A stretch of DNA of 64,000 nucleotides from G963668605 sp963668605. Its GTDB lineage: Bacteria; Acidobacteriota; Terriglobia; Bryobacterales; Bryobacteraceae. Position numbers and translations under genes: made by a program. A model generated the notes under the pieces. It saw only the letters and a program-made list of their open reading frames with translations. It had not been told where the DNA came from and searched no databases. Below, piece by piece: positions 8,631 through 17,181 of this stretch (positions are counted from its first letter, which is position 1; every line of letters begins with the position of its first letter). The DNA lies in the NCBI GenBank assembly GCA_963668605.1, contig OY764903.1:2480001-2544000 (forward strand), written 5' to 3'.

Positions 8631-10820
8631 GTGAGGGTGAAGCACGATATGCGAAATGCGGATAAGACTCCTGGCAAGCACGCGAAAAATCAACTCCGCA
8701 TGGATGACTCCGCTTCACCTTCCGTCGTGATACCGGGAGCAATGAAGCACGTGCTCCTGGTCGCCGCGATCATCAGCATCGCATTCTGCGCATACTCGAA
8801 CTCATTCGATGCGGGTTTTTTGCTCGACAATGAGGAGATTATCCTCAAGGACGGCCGCGTCCACACGGTGACATCCGATCACATCCAGCGCGTACTGACC
8901 GGACAGTACTGGCCCTTGGGCGGATCCAGCCTCTATCGCCCGTTGACCACGTTGTCGTATTTGTTCAATTACGCGGTGTTGGGAGATGGAACGAACCCGT
9001 CCGGATATCACTGGATCAACTTCATACTCCACGCCATCAACATTGCCCTCGTCTACGCGCTGGGGCTCGCGCTACTCGAACAGATTCCGGCCGCCTTTTT
9101 TCTGACTGCAATCTGGGCGCTTCATCCCTTGCTCACCGAATCCGTAACGAACATCGTGGGCCGTGCGGACCTCCTGGCCGCTCTCGGTGTGCTTGCGGCC
9201 CTGCTCTTCCATCGAAAGGCCTTGCAGGCTGCGGGGTTAAGGAAGGCCGGGTGGCTCCTGGCGATATTGCTCGCGGTCACGGCGGGCCTGTTCTCCAAGG
9301 AGAGCGCGATCGTCGTGCTGGCCGTCATCGCGCTCTACGACCTCACGTTTGGGCAGGAAAACTCGTGGCGGTCGCGCATTCCAAGCTATGCCGCCGCGGT
9401 CGTGCCTTGTCTCGCATTTCTATACTTCCGTACCCACGTGCTTGCGAATGCCGCGGTAGCAACATCATTTCCCTTCACCGATAACCCGCTTGCCGGCGCG
9501 GACTTCTGGACTGCACGCGTGACTGCCATCAAGATCATTGGCAAGTACTTATATCTGCTGGTGTGGCCTGTGAGTCTGTCGTATGACTACTCGTACAATG
9601 AGATTCCTCTATTCGGCTGGAGTTTGATCCGCTGGGAGGATTGGAAAGCCATACTCTCCCTGATCGTGTGTGCCTGCGCCGCCGTCGTGGCCATCCGTTC
9701 CTGGCGGCGGCATAAACCGGTGTTCTTTTTCATCGCGTTCTTCTTCGCGACTCTTTCGCCGACTTCCAACCTCGTCATTATGATCGGCAGCATCATGGCG
9801 GAGCGCTTCTTGTACCTTCCGTCCATAGGATTCGCGGGGGGTGTGGTCTATGCTTGCCGCGCACTCTCACAACGTCGACCGGCGTGGGGACCAGAATTCC
9901 GCTACGCCGCGGCAGCGGCCGTGAGCGTTATCCTCCTTGCGCTCTCCTTCCGAACCTACGATCGGAATATGGACTGGGTGGACCAGGGACGCTTTTGGCA
10001 AAGCGGATTCGAAGTGGCGCCCGGGAGTTTCAAGACGAACCTTGCCATAGCCACCGACTTGCCTCTCCTCACACAGAAGGATTGGGCTCGCTCCATCAGC
10101 GGAGCGAACCGCGCGCTGACAATCCTCGACCCTTTGCCGGATCTTAAGAACACGGGACTCGCCTACCGCCGAGCTGGGGCCATTTACCGCAATTTCGGAG
10201 AAAAGCTGGCGTCCGAGAATGGCGACGGCAGTGTTGCGACCGAACCGATCGCGGAGCGGTGGTATCGGAAGTCGTTGAATGCTCTGTTGCGCAGCGAAAA
10301 AATCGAGCTAGCTCAGGATGAGTGGAACCGGCAGGAAAACGCGCGGCGGGGCAAGCCGGGACTCACCTTCTTGCCTAGCGGACTTTACCTGCAACTGGGC
10401 CGGACCTATATGCGGCTCTCGGACCCGGAACACGCGCGGAGCGCCTTCGAGCGAGGACGCATGTTGGAGTCGGATCCCGCGATTCTGGAAGAGTTGGCGG
10501 AGGCGTATCGCACGACTGGCGAATTGCACAAGGCTGCGCTTGCGCTGGTCGAGGCCGTTGCTGTGGATCCCAGCCAGCGTCAAATTTTTTCGAAGATGTT
10601 GGGGCTATACGCGGAACTCGATCCCTCCGGGTGTGCCGTTAGCCGTAATGGCGGGACGCTCACGTTGAACACGAATTGCCCGCTCGTGCATAAAGACATC
10701 TGCACGGCATCGCGCAACGTGGCCAGCAATTTCACGCGAAGATGGCAGCATCTCGAAGCTGCCTCGATTCGGCGGACTGCCGTCGAGGAACTCGGCTGCA
10801 CGCCGGAATCGCTGAATTAG
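8631..10820 (+). CDS. TMTC-like multi-pass membrane protein with C-terminal TPR
   Basis: 729 residues from GTG 8631; ATG 8649 is an alternative with GAGGG 11 bases upstream. The N-terminal half is a polytopic membrane domain of the GT-C / TMTC (DUF1736) O-mannosyltransferase type: LLDNEEI at residues 64-70 is where the acidic motif of the family's first loop is expected, followed by SLYRPLTTLSYLFNY, GYHWINFILHAINI and ALHPLLTESVTNIVGRAD. Later blocks include ERFLYLPSIGFA. From about residue 560 onward the sequence becomes soluble and TPR-like (YLQLGRTYMRLSDPEHA, AEAYRTTGELHKAA). In eukaryotic TMTC proteins this layout transfers mannose to protein; bacterial members are uncharacterised. The gene is bracketed by copies of the hairpin repeat. 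Confidence 0.75.
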   Translation: MRVKHDMRNADKTPGKHAKNQLRMDDSASPSVVIPGAMKHVLLVAAIISIAFCAYSNSFDAGFLLDNEEIILKDGRVHTVTSDHIQRVLTGQYWPLGGSSLYRPLTTLSYLFNYAVLGDGTNPSGYHWINFILHAINIALVYALGLALLEQIPAAFFLTAIWALHPLLTESVTNIVGRADLLAALGVLAALLFHRKALQAAGLRKAGWLLAILLAVTAGLFSKESAIVVLAVIALYDLTFGQENSWRSRIPSYAAAVVPCLAFLYFRTHVLANAAVATSFPFTDNPLAGADFWTARVTAIKIIGKYLYLLVWPVSLSYDYSYNEIPLFGWSLIRWEDWKAILSLIVCACAAVVAIRSWRRHKPVFFFIAFFFATLSPTSNLVIMIGSIMAERFLYLPSIGFAGGVVYACRALSQRRPAWGPEFRYAAAAAVSVILLALSFRTYDRNMDWVDQGRFWQSGFEVAPGSFKTNLAIATDLPLLTQKDWARSISGANRALTILDPLPDLKNTGLAYRRAGAIYRNFGEKLASENGDGSVATEPIAERWYRKSLNALLRSEKIELAQDEWNRQENARRGKPGLTFLPSGLYLQLGRTYMRLSDPEHARSAFERGRMLESDPAILEELAEAYRTTGELHKAALALVEAVAVDPSQRQIFSKMLGLYAELDPSGCAVSRNGGTLTLNTNCPLVHKDICTASRNVASNFTRRWQHLEAASIRRTAVEELGCTPESLN

Positions 10821-11165
10821 CGAAGACTTCGGGACGGACACGCCGGACCCAACATCTAACGGTGCCGGGAACGATAGTGACCGAAGGCGACACGTTCAGC
10901 AGCGCCGACCGGAGGCGTAGCGCCCGCAACATTAGCGACGGCTTCGGGGCGGACACGCCGGACCCAACATCTAACGGTGCCGGGAACGATAGTGACCGAA
11001 GGCGACACGTTCAGCAGCGCCGACCGGAGGCGTAGCGCCCGCAACATTAGCGACGGCTTCGGGACGGACACGCCGGACCCAACAGCTAACGGTGCCGGGA
11101 ACGATAGTGACCGGAGGCGGCACGCTCAGCAGCGCTAGCGACCGGAGGCGCAGCGCACGCAACTC
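10821..11165. repeat. Three tandem copies of a 115-bp repeat
   Basis: Units begin at 10821, 10936 and 11051, each opening with CGAMGRCTTCGGG and containing TAACGGTGCCGGGAACGATA and GACCGGAGGCG further on. Units 1 and 2 are nearly identical; unit 3 is more diverged at its end. The period is not divisible by three and all frames are uninformative, so it is non-coding. Its core resembles the palindromes near 27.2 and 61.0 kb. Confidence 0.9.
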
Positions 11166-11167
11166 AA

Positions 11168-11240
11168 CTAGGTCTCTGACCGGGTGGTGATGCTGCTTTC
11201 ATATAGGGCAGGATGGAATCCTGCGATGGGTTTCCAACCC
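11168..11240. repeat. Dispersed hairpin repeat (copy B)
   Basis: Bases 11168-11224 match copy A at 8346-8402, including the stem GCAGGAT/ATCCTGC at 11208-11224. A second small stem, GGG TTTCCAA CCC, follows at 11228-11240. The third and fourth stems of copy A are not retained. Confidence 0.75.
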
Positions 11241-11537
11241 GGCGCAGCACCGGATGCAGCCACACTACGACCTAGTCACATCGCGATTTCCCTTTCCTAT
11301 CTTCCATTTGCCAACCGCTGCACTGTGTGCCCGCACCAACGCCTGCTACACTTCAACCGGGAGTAGCCGCCGCAGTCCGCCCGAACTTATCGGCGGACAT
11401 TGACGGCGCACCCAAATAAGCAAATCTTGCGGAACGAACCCAACTCATGCTTTGTTTACAACAAATCATTGATCGGAACCCAGGCCATGGCAGCGGATTG
11501 CACAGCTCGCAGTACACTATGATTGGTGTAATTGTCC
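11241..11537. other. Intergenic, no gene recognised
   Basis: This holds short unconvincing open frames and a small perfect stem TTTGTT-TAC-AACAAA at 11451-11465. It presumably includes the promoter of the Asp-box protein gene; no promoter is assigned. Confidence 0.4.
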
Positions 11538-12443
11538 ATGCGAGGCATCCTCATACTAACGGCAGCGGCCGCGCTCGTGTCGTTCGGACAGACGCAAGCG
11601 CCGCGCGGAAAGCTGACCAATACCGGCAAACCGATGGCCGTCGAAGCGAATTGCAGCGACGACGAGATCCAAGCACTCGGCCTCTCCTGTACGCGCGAAG
11701 ATCCGTGCCAGTTGTATCTCGAATTGACCGCTGTCGAATCGACAGGTACGCGCCTGTTCGCCGCCGGCAACATTCACACATCGACGGTGACGCTGAACTC
11801 GATTCTGCTAACCAGCGACGACGGCGGCCAAAGCTGGACGGAACCGGTGGAACGCATACGCACCGCCGGCCTCGAACAGATCCAGTTTCTCGACCTCGAG
11901 ACCGGTTGGATCTCCGGACAGCTCCTGCTCTCGCCGGCGCGCGACCCGTTCCTGCTGTTGACCATCGACGGCGGCAAAAGCTGGAGGCGGCGCAACGTCT
12001 ACTCCGATAGCCGCAATGGTCTCGTCGAAGCGTTCTGGTTCGACTCGCGCACACGCGGGCTGGTGTTGATCGACCGTGTGCAAACAGGCGGCGAAGGCGC
12101 GCGTTATGAGCTCTATGAATCGATGACCGGCGGCCAGAGTTGGAGCGTGCGTGAAGTCAGCCGCAAGCCGATCGCTCTCAAACGGCCGCCCACGGATTTG
12201 GAGTCGCGCGGCTGGCGTCTGCGCGCGGATGCGGCGAGCAAAGCCTACCGCATCGAACGCAAGCAAGGCGAACAGTGGCAAACGGCCGCCGCGTTCCTGG
12301 TAGCGGCGGGCATTTGCAGACCCGCGCCCGTGACCGAGAGCGCGGACCCACCGCCGGAAGCAGCGCAGCCTGAGACTTCCCCGCCCCCGCAGACAACGCC
12401 GCGCCAGGCGCCAACGCTCAACAAGAAAGGCCGCAAGCCATGA
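11538..12443 (+). CDS. Secreted Asp-box (BNR/YCF48-like) repeat protein
   Basis: 301 residues from ATG 11538. The upstream in-frame TTG at 11532 is less likely because ATG begins the signal peptide MRGILILTAAAALVSFGQTQ. Asp-box repeats of the form S-x-D-x-G-x-x-W appear as LTSDDGGQSWTEP, LTIDGGKSWRRR and SMTGGQSWSVRE, which predict a small beta-propeller like the Ycf48 family. Residues from about 260 are Pro-rich (PPPEAAQPETSPPPQTTPRQ) and end in KKGRKP, a low-complexity tail. Role unknown; such propellers often act as assembly factors or sialidase-like folds, but no sialidase catalytic residues are evident. The following SMR pair starts 70 bases downstream on the same strand. Confidence 0.7.
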   Translation: MRGILILTAAAALVSFGQTQAPRGKLTNTGKPMAVEANCSDDEIQALGLSCTREDPCQLYLELTAVESTGTRLFAAGNIHTSTVTLNSILLTSDDGGQSWTEPVERIRTAGLEQIQFLDLETGWISGQLLLSPARDPFLLLTIDGGKSWRRRNVYSDSRNGLVEAFWFDSRTRGLVLIDRVQTGGEGARYELYESMTGGQSWSVREVSRKPIALKRPPTDLESRGWRLRADAASKAYRIERKQGEQWQTAAAFLVAAGICRPAPVTESADPPPEAAQPETSPPPQTTPRQAPTLNKKGRKP

Positions 12444-12513
12444 GGCGAACGGCGAGGGGTTTTGGCGATAAAGCCCGAAACTTCGATATCATAAAATCTA
12501 GTCCGGAGAATTC

Positions 12514-12912
12514 GTGAGCACAGCACTCGCCGACCCTATCCTCATGACAGCCACTCGAAACCGCACGCGCTCTATCGCGATGGTTTTCTGCTGCACCATC
12601 TTCGGCGCCGCCGCGCAACTTCTCTTCAAGGCCGGCCTTAAAGTGATGCCGCACTTCTCCGTGGCCGCACTGCTGGTGAACTGGCCGCTGCTGCTCGGAC
12701 TGGCCTGCTATGGCGGCAGCACGGTGTTGCTCGTGCTGGCGCTGCGTGAGGGCGAGCTTTCGCTACTCTACCCCGTGATCTCGCTGACCTATGCCTGGGT
12801 CACGATTCTGTCGTATTTCTGGCTCGGCGAAAGTCTCAACATTTTTAAGATCGCCGGCCTCGCCACAATCATAAGCGGCGTGTGCCTGCTCGGGATGAAG
12901 AGCAAACGATGA
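12514..12912 (+). CDS. SMR/EamA-type four-helix transporter subunit 1
   Basis: 132 residues from GTG 12514; ATG 12544 is a possible later start. Four transmembrane helices are evident: about 20-42, 48-72 (LLLGLACYGGSTVLLVLAL), 78-98 and 105-127. The conserved ALREGELSLLYPVISLTYAWV motif is typical of the EamA / small multidrug resistance superfamily, where small proteins pair as dual-topology or heterodimeric exporters. Its stop overlaps the ATG of the next gene (ATGA), strong evidence that the two form one heterodimeric pump. A PLP decarboxylase lies directly downstream, so the pump may export the amine made by that enzyme; this is inference. Confidence 0.8.
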   Translation: MSTALADPILMTATRNRTRSIAMVFCCTIFGAAAQLLFKAGLKVMPHFSVAALLVNWPLLLGLACYGGSTVLLVLALREGELSLLYPVISLTYAWVTILSYFWLGESLNIFKIAGLATIISGVCLLGMKSKR

Positions 12913-13259
12913 CGACGCCGCTTTCCTCCATCCTGCTCGTGCTGTTGGCTTCGTTCATCGGTTCGTTCGGCGCTGTCTTTCTGAAATTGGGCGCCGGCCG
13001 GCTGAACAGCTTCCGCACGCTGATCCTCAACCCGCGCCTGGCCGCGGGCGTCGTGCTCTTTCTGATCTCGACTATCTTTTACCTGATGGGCATTAGACAC
13101 GGCGAACTCAGCGTGCTCTACCCCATGGTCTCGCTCGGCTACGTCTGGACGCTGTTCTGGTCGAAGCTGTTTTTCGGCGAGCCACTCACCAGGAACAAGT
13201 TCGCTGGCTTGGGACTGATCCTGATCGGCATCGTCTTCCTCGGGTTGGGAAACCGCTGA
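12909..13259 (+). CDS. SMR/EamA-type four-helix transporter subunit 2
   Basis: 116 residues from ATG 12909, which overlaps the previous stop by four bases (ATGA); the longer in-frame start at 12882 lies inside the upstream gene and is rejected. Four helices are visible: about 5-25, 38-60, 65-85 and 94-114. It contains IRHGELSVLYPMVSLGYVWT, closely paralleling the motif of subunit 1, so the pair arose by duplication and probably forms a heterodimer. It ends seven bases before the PLP decarboxylase ATG, so all three genes form one unit. Confidence 0.8.
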   Translation: MTTPLSSILLVLLASFIGSFGAVFLKLGAGRLNSFRTLILNPRLAAGVVLFLISTIFYLMGIRHGELSVLYPMVSLGYVWTLFWSKLFFGEPLTRNKFAGLGLILIGIVFLGLGNR

Positions 13260-13266
13260 CCGCGCC

Positions 13267-14694
13267 ATGTTGCTGCTAGCTCGCGAAGAGCGTGAACGGT
13301 TGTGGCGTAGGCTCGCTGAAATCGCGGAGCGCTATGTCGAAGAGGTAGGCCAGGGACGCGTCACTCCGGAATTGTCTCCCGAAAAACTGCGCCAACTGCT
13401 CGCCCCATTCGATTTTGCGACGCCGCGCGACGCGCTCGACGCCGTCGACTTCGTGGCCGCCGCGTTGTCCCAGTATCAGACGCACACGTCGCACCCGCAC
13501 TACTATGGGCTGTTCAATCCGGCGCCGGCAACGATGGGCATTGCCGCCGACTTCCTGGTAGCCGCCTTCAACCCACAGATAGCCGCGTGGAGCCACAGCC
13601 CTTTCGCAGCCGAAGTGGAGAGCCATCTCTGCCGCGCCTTGGGCGCGCGCTTCGGTTATGATCCGCAAGCAACGGATGGCGTGTTTTGCTCGGGAGGCGC
13701 GGAGGCGAATCACACCGCCGTACTCACCGCGCTGACCGCGCGCTTTCCCGAGTTTCGCAGCGGCGGCACACGCGCGCTGGGCGGCCAGCCCACGCTCTAT
13801 GTTTCGCGCGAAGCGCATCACTCGTTCCTCAAGGCCGCCTGCCTGTGCGGTTTAGGGTTGGATGCCGTGCGCGAGATCGCTGTCGACGAAAACTGGCGCA
13901 TGGACACGGACGAGTTACAGATCGAAATCTCCCGCGACCTCTCTGCCGGAATGCTGCCGTTCCTGATCGTGGCCACAGCAGGTACAACCAACGAAGGCGC
14001 GGTCGATCCGATCGAGAGAATCGCGAAGATCGCGGAGTCGGCCGGCGCGTGGTTCCATGTCGATGCCGCCTGGGGCGGAGCGGCGGCGCTGGAGCCTTCG
14101 CTCAACACGCTGCTGGCGGGCACCGGGCGCGCCGATTCGATCACCTTCGACGCTCACAAGTGGCTCTCCGTACCGATGGGCGCGGGTGTCTTTCTCACGC
14201 GCCACCAGGAGATCCTCAGCGAAACGTTCCGCGTCGATACTGCATACATGCCAAGGGACGCCGCGGGGCTACCCGTAGTCGATCCCTATCAACATTCGAT
14301 GCAGTGGTCGCGCCGCTTCATCGGCCTGAAAGTGTTTCTCTCGCTGGCCGTGGCAGGCTGGGAGGGCTACGCCGCCGCGATCGGCCACATGACCGCAATG
14401 GGCGCGCGGCTGCGTGAGGGGTTGGCCGCGAGCGGCTGGCGCATCGTCAACAACACACCGCTTCCTGTCGTCTGCTTCGTCGACGCCACCCGCGAAGACG
14501 GCACGCAACGCGATTTTCTCGAAGCGATCGTGCGAGCCGTGGTCGGCTCGGGCAAGGCATGGATCTCCTCGACGGTGCTCGGCGGCAGCACGCCTGCGCT
14601 GCGCGCCTGCATCACGAATTATCGTACGGAACCTGAAGACGTCGATGCGCTGGTGCGCGACTTGGCCGAATTCCGCGCGGGCCTTACTTCTTAG
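13267..14694 (+). CDS. Group II PLP-dependent decarboxylase
   Basis: 475 residues, the usual length for aromatic-L-amino-acid, glutamate or diaminobutyrate decarboxylases. Signatures: THSHPHYYGLFNPAP near residue 75, GVFCSGGAEANHTA (cofactor phosphate region), a histidine stacking on the ring in SREAHHSF, FHVDAAWGGAA (Asp pairing with the pyridine nitrogen) and the Schiff-base Lys298 in FDAHKWLSVP. It converts an amino acid to an amine and CO2; the exact substrate cannot be assigned. It follows the SMR pair by seven bases, suggesting production and efflux of an amine. Its 3' end overlaps the convergent DUF1080 gene by 11 bases. Confidence 0.9.
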   Translation: MLLLAREERERLWRRLAEIAERYVEEVGQGRVTPELSPEKLRQLLAPFDFATPRDALDAVDFVAAALSQYQTHTSHPHYYGLFNPAPATMGIAADFLVAAFNPQIAAWSHSPFAAEVESHLCRALGARFGYDPQATDGVFCSGGAEANHTAVLTALTARFPEFRSGGTRALGGQPTLYVSREAHHSFLKAACLCGLGLDAVREIAVDENWRMDTDELQIEISRDLSAGMLPFLIVATAGTTNEGAVDPIERIAKIAESAGAWFHVDAAWGGAAALEPSLNTLLAGTGRADSITFDAHKWLSVPMGAGVFLTRHQEILSETFRVDTAYMPRDAAGLPVVDPYQHSMQWSRRFIGLKVFLSLAVAGWEGYAAAIGHMTAMGARLREGLAASGWRIVNNTPLPVVCFVDATREDGTQRDFLEAIVRAVVGSGKAWISSTVLGGSTPALRACITNYRTEPEDVDALVRDLAEFRAGLTS

Positions 14695-15292
14695 CCGGAA
14701 TCTCGCGCATCATCAAATTGCGATACGTGACGATGCTACCCTTGTTGTGCTGCTGCAAGGCTAGGTAGCCTTCCGAGTAGGTGTTCTTCTCGTCGACAAA
14801 GTCCACGACGGTCTTGCCGTTGACCTTGGTGATGATATGCGTGCCGTCGGCGATGATGTGCTGCGCCCACCACGTGTCATCCTGTATGAGTTGTTCCTTC
14901 ACGTCGGAGAACTTATAGAGCGAGCCGGTCTTGCGCGGATCGCGGGATGTGTTCTCGACCTGCGACTCGTAGCCGGGAGGAAAGCCCTTCTCCATCTTCG
15001 CGCGGAAGTACATGCCGGAATTGCCTTCGTGGTTGAGCTTCACTTCGGCGTAAAACTCGCAATTCTTGCACTGCTTGACGGTGTAGAACAGGTGGCTGCG
15101 CTCGCCGTCGCCGACGAGATTGCCGTCCTTCACGCTCCAGGAGCCTTCATTCTCAACGGCCTTCCAGCCATTCAGGCTCTTGCCGTCGAAGATTTTGACC
15201 CAGCCTTTACCCGAAGGCGCTTTCGGCAAGTCGGCGGCGAAAACAAGCGGCAACGTAAGAGCCGCCGCGATGAGGAGATTACGGATTTGCAT
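14684..15292 (-). CDS. DUF1080 (3-keto-disaccharide hydrolase-like) secreted protein
   Basis: 202 residues with a signal peptide MQIRNLLIAAALTLPLVFA (residues 1-19). The DUF1080 pattern is complete: WVKIFDGKSLNGWKAV, GSWSVKDGNLVGDG, FYAEVKLNHEGNSGMYFR, GYESQVENTSRDPRKTGSLY, VNGKTVVDFVDEKNTYSEGY and ALQQHNKGS. This is the canonical single-domain form, shorter than the partial copy at 1-697. Likely a periplasmic glycoside-acting enzyme or carbohydrate-binding protein. Convergent with the PLP decarboxylase, overlapping its end by 11 bases. Confidence 0.9.
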   Translation of the reverse strand: MQIRNLLIAAALTLPLVFAADLPKAPSGKGWVKIFDGKSLNGWKAVENEGSWSVKDGNLVGDGERSHLFYTVKQCKNCEFYAEVKLNHEGNSGMYFRAKMEKGFPPGYESQVENTSRDPRKTGSLYKFSDVKEQLIQDDTWWAQHIIADGTHIITKVNGKTVVDFVDEKNTYSEGYLALQQHNKGSIVTYRNLMMREIPAKK

Positions 15293-15329
15293 ACTAGTTA
15301 CTATAGCTCAGAGCGGCGGGGTCGCCGTT

Positions 15330-17135
15330 TTAGAAAATGAAGCTGAGACTGCCGCGCAGGGCGCGCGGCGATTGCACGAGTAGCAGGCGCTTGCCATTCG
15401 CCGTCGTGATCGGCAGATAACCTTGCTCAAGCAGGTTGCGGATTTCGGCCGAAGCCTCCAGCCGTCCGGAAAATCCCGGCACACTGCCGATCGGCTGGCG
15501 CACCTGGATGTTCAGGCCAGGATCCGCGCTCACGCGCTGGGTGAGCGAGCGGTGACTCGGCGCCAACACGGAGTAGTCGGTCCACTTGTAGCTCGCGGCG
15601 AACTTGGTTCCGCCCCACGGGGAGGTGCCCGCGAACTGCGCCGACGCCCACGCGCGACGCTCCGAGCGCAACAGGCTGCGCAACTCCGACGGATCATTGG
15701 TTTCGATGGGATGCTCCGGTGCGGCGATCGCGCCGCTATTGCCGTAGGCGACGCCGGCGCTCATGTGGTCACCGATATTCTGCGTAACCGAAGCAGTGAC
15801 CCCGGTCCGTTCGTAAGTCCCGATGTTGAAAATGGAGCTGCTCGAAAACGGGTCGGGCAGCAGTTCCGAGGTGGAGTAATAACCCACCGGAGCCTGCATA
15901 CTCAACGCCGCGTTGGAGATACTCTCACGATAAACGCCAGCGCCGATCGTAGTGTTGCCGATTGATTTACGGTATCCGAATTCGTATTCGTGCATGCGCT
16001 GCACATGCACGGCGCCGTCGCGCCGCGAAACGCGCGGGAAAGCCGAAAGCGCGGCGAATTCCCGGGTGAACTCCGCCTCGGGTTGCGTGGCACCCACCAG
16101 CGTTCCCGTGGGAGGTACGCCAGAGACATAGCCGAACGAGAGAACGCCCGCGTTGCCGATCGAGTAGTCCAGCGCGAGGTAAGGGCTCAAGAAATTGAGC
16201 CGGTCGAAGAAAACGACGGATTCGAGCGACAACCCGTAGGCGACTTCAAGCTCTTCCGTGATCTTTCGCTTTTCCGACAGGCTTAGCGACATGGTCCGCA
16301 AACCGGGAGAGCCCTCGTGCTGCCCAGAGACGAATGCGCTGCCGGCGCGAGCCGGAAGAAAGAGCTGGCGCACCATGATATTCACTTCGGGACCGGGCGC
16401 GCCCATAATGGTCGGCGTGAAACTCGTGCGGAAGCCCGCAGCCGGTGTGCCAGCTTGGGGCGAGTACCCGAAGTTTCCGCTGAATTGAAGCGGGTTCGAA
16501 CCGTACACCGACGTCGCCAGCGCGAACGCCGTGCCAAGATCCGGCTCACTCGAGAACGCCGACACCGCACCTAGATCGCTGGCCGAGAGCCGCAGCACAC
16601 CGCGCGTCTGCGAGAACATCGACTGCTTCTGGGGCGACGAAGGATCGAGGTCAACCGGATCGGACGGCAGGAAGCGCAGGACGGGCCGCGTCGACAGCGA
16701 GCTTCGCAGCACCCACTTCCAGTCGTCGCTCATGATCGCGGTCTGGCCGGGGATGCTGTAAACCAGTTCGACCGAGCTAAAGATGCTGGCCATGTTGATC
16801 GACAGGAAGCTGCGCACGCCCGGCTGGACGCTGATGTTGCGCTTCATCGCGGGAACGAAGCTCGAAAGCGAGACGCGCACCGAGTAAAAGTCCGGCGCGA
16901 TGGAATCGAACCCGAACACGCCTTTTTCGTTGGTCAGAACTCGCTGGATCAAACGCTCGTAGCGGTTGAACAAGAGTACGGTCGCGCCCATTTGCGGAAC
17001 CCCGGTCACGTCCGTGACCAGGCCGGCGATGCTACCGGTGAATTGGTGAGAGGGCGAAACCGCTGGCGCGCTAGACGCTCCGAGGAGCAACCCAGCCAGC
17101 ACCGCACTAGCGATTTTCCGCCGGTTAATACTCAT
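15330..17135 (-). CDS. Outer-membrane beta-barrel with N-terminal carboxypeptidase-regulatory domain
   Basis: 601 residues. A signal peptide lies at about 1-25. Residues about 33-115 form a carboxypeptidase-regulatory-like (CnaB/transthyretin-like) domain: GSIAGLVTDVTGVPQMGATV and GVFGFDSIAPDFYSVRV. The rest is rich in alternating strand patterns with aromatic ends and finishes with GSLSFIF, a terminal Phe typical of outer-membrane barrels. No TonB plug is obvious, and at 601 residues it is much shorter than the Oar-like receptors elsewhere in the window, so it may be a reduced relative. It lies 46 bases downstream of the GWxTD gene on the same strand. Confidence 0.65.
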   Translation of the reverse strand: MSINRRKIASAVLAGLLLGASSAPAVSPSHQFTGSIAGLVTDVTGVPQMGATVLLFNRYERLIQRVLTNEKGVFGFDSIAPDFYSVRVSLSSFVPAMKRNISVQPGVRSFLSINMASIFSSVELVYSIPGQTAIMSDDWKWVLRSSLSTRPVLRFLPSDPVDLDPSSPQKQSMFSQTRGVLRLSASDLGAVSAFSSEPDLGTAFALATSVYGSNPLQFSGNFGYSPQAGTPAAGFRTSFTPTIMGAPGPEVNIMVRQLFLPARAGSAFVSGQHEGSPGLRTMSLSLSEKRKITEELEVAYGLSLESVVFFDRLNFLSPYLALDYSIGNAGVLSFGYVSGVPPTGTLVGATQPEAEFTREFAALSAFPRVSRRDGAVHVQRMHEYEFGYRKSIGNTTIGAGVYRESISNAALSMQAPVGYYSTSELLPDPFSSSSIFNIGTYERTGVTASVTQNIGDHMSAGVAYGNSGAIAAPEHPIETNDPSELRSLLRSERRAWASAQFAGTSPWGGTKFAASYKWTDYSVLAPSHRSLTQRVSADPGLNIQVRQPIGSVPGFSGRLEASAEIRNLLEQGYLPITTANGKRLLLVQSPRALRGSLSFIF

Positions 17136-17181
17136 GCCGGTACTCTGCCACTCATTGGACGGGCCTCCCCGTCCGCGTCTC

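Noticed and set aside
10742..11162. Short ORFs inside the 115-bp repeats
   Set aside because: The repeat period shifts the frame, so the same DNA is read in different frames in each unit; no common protein results.
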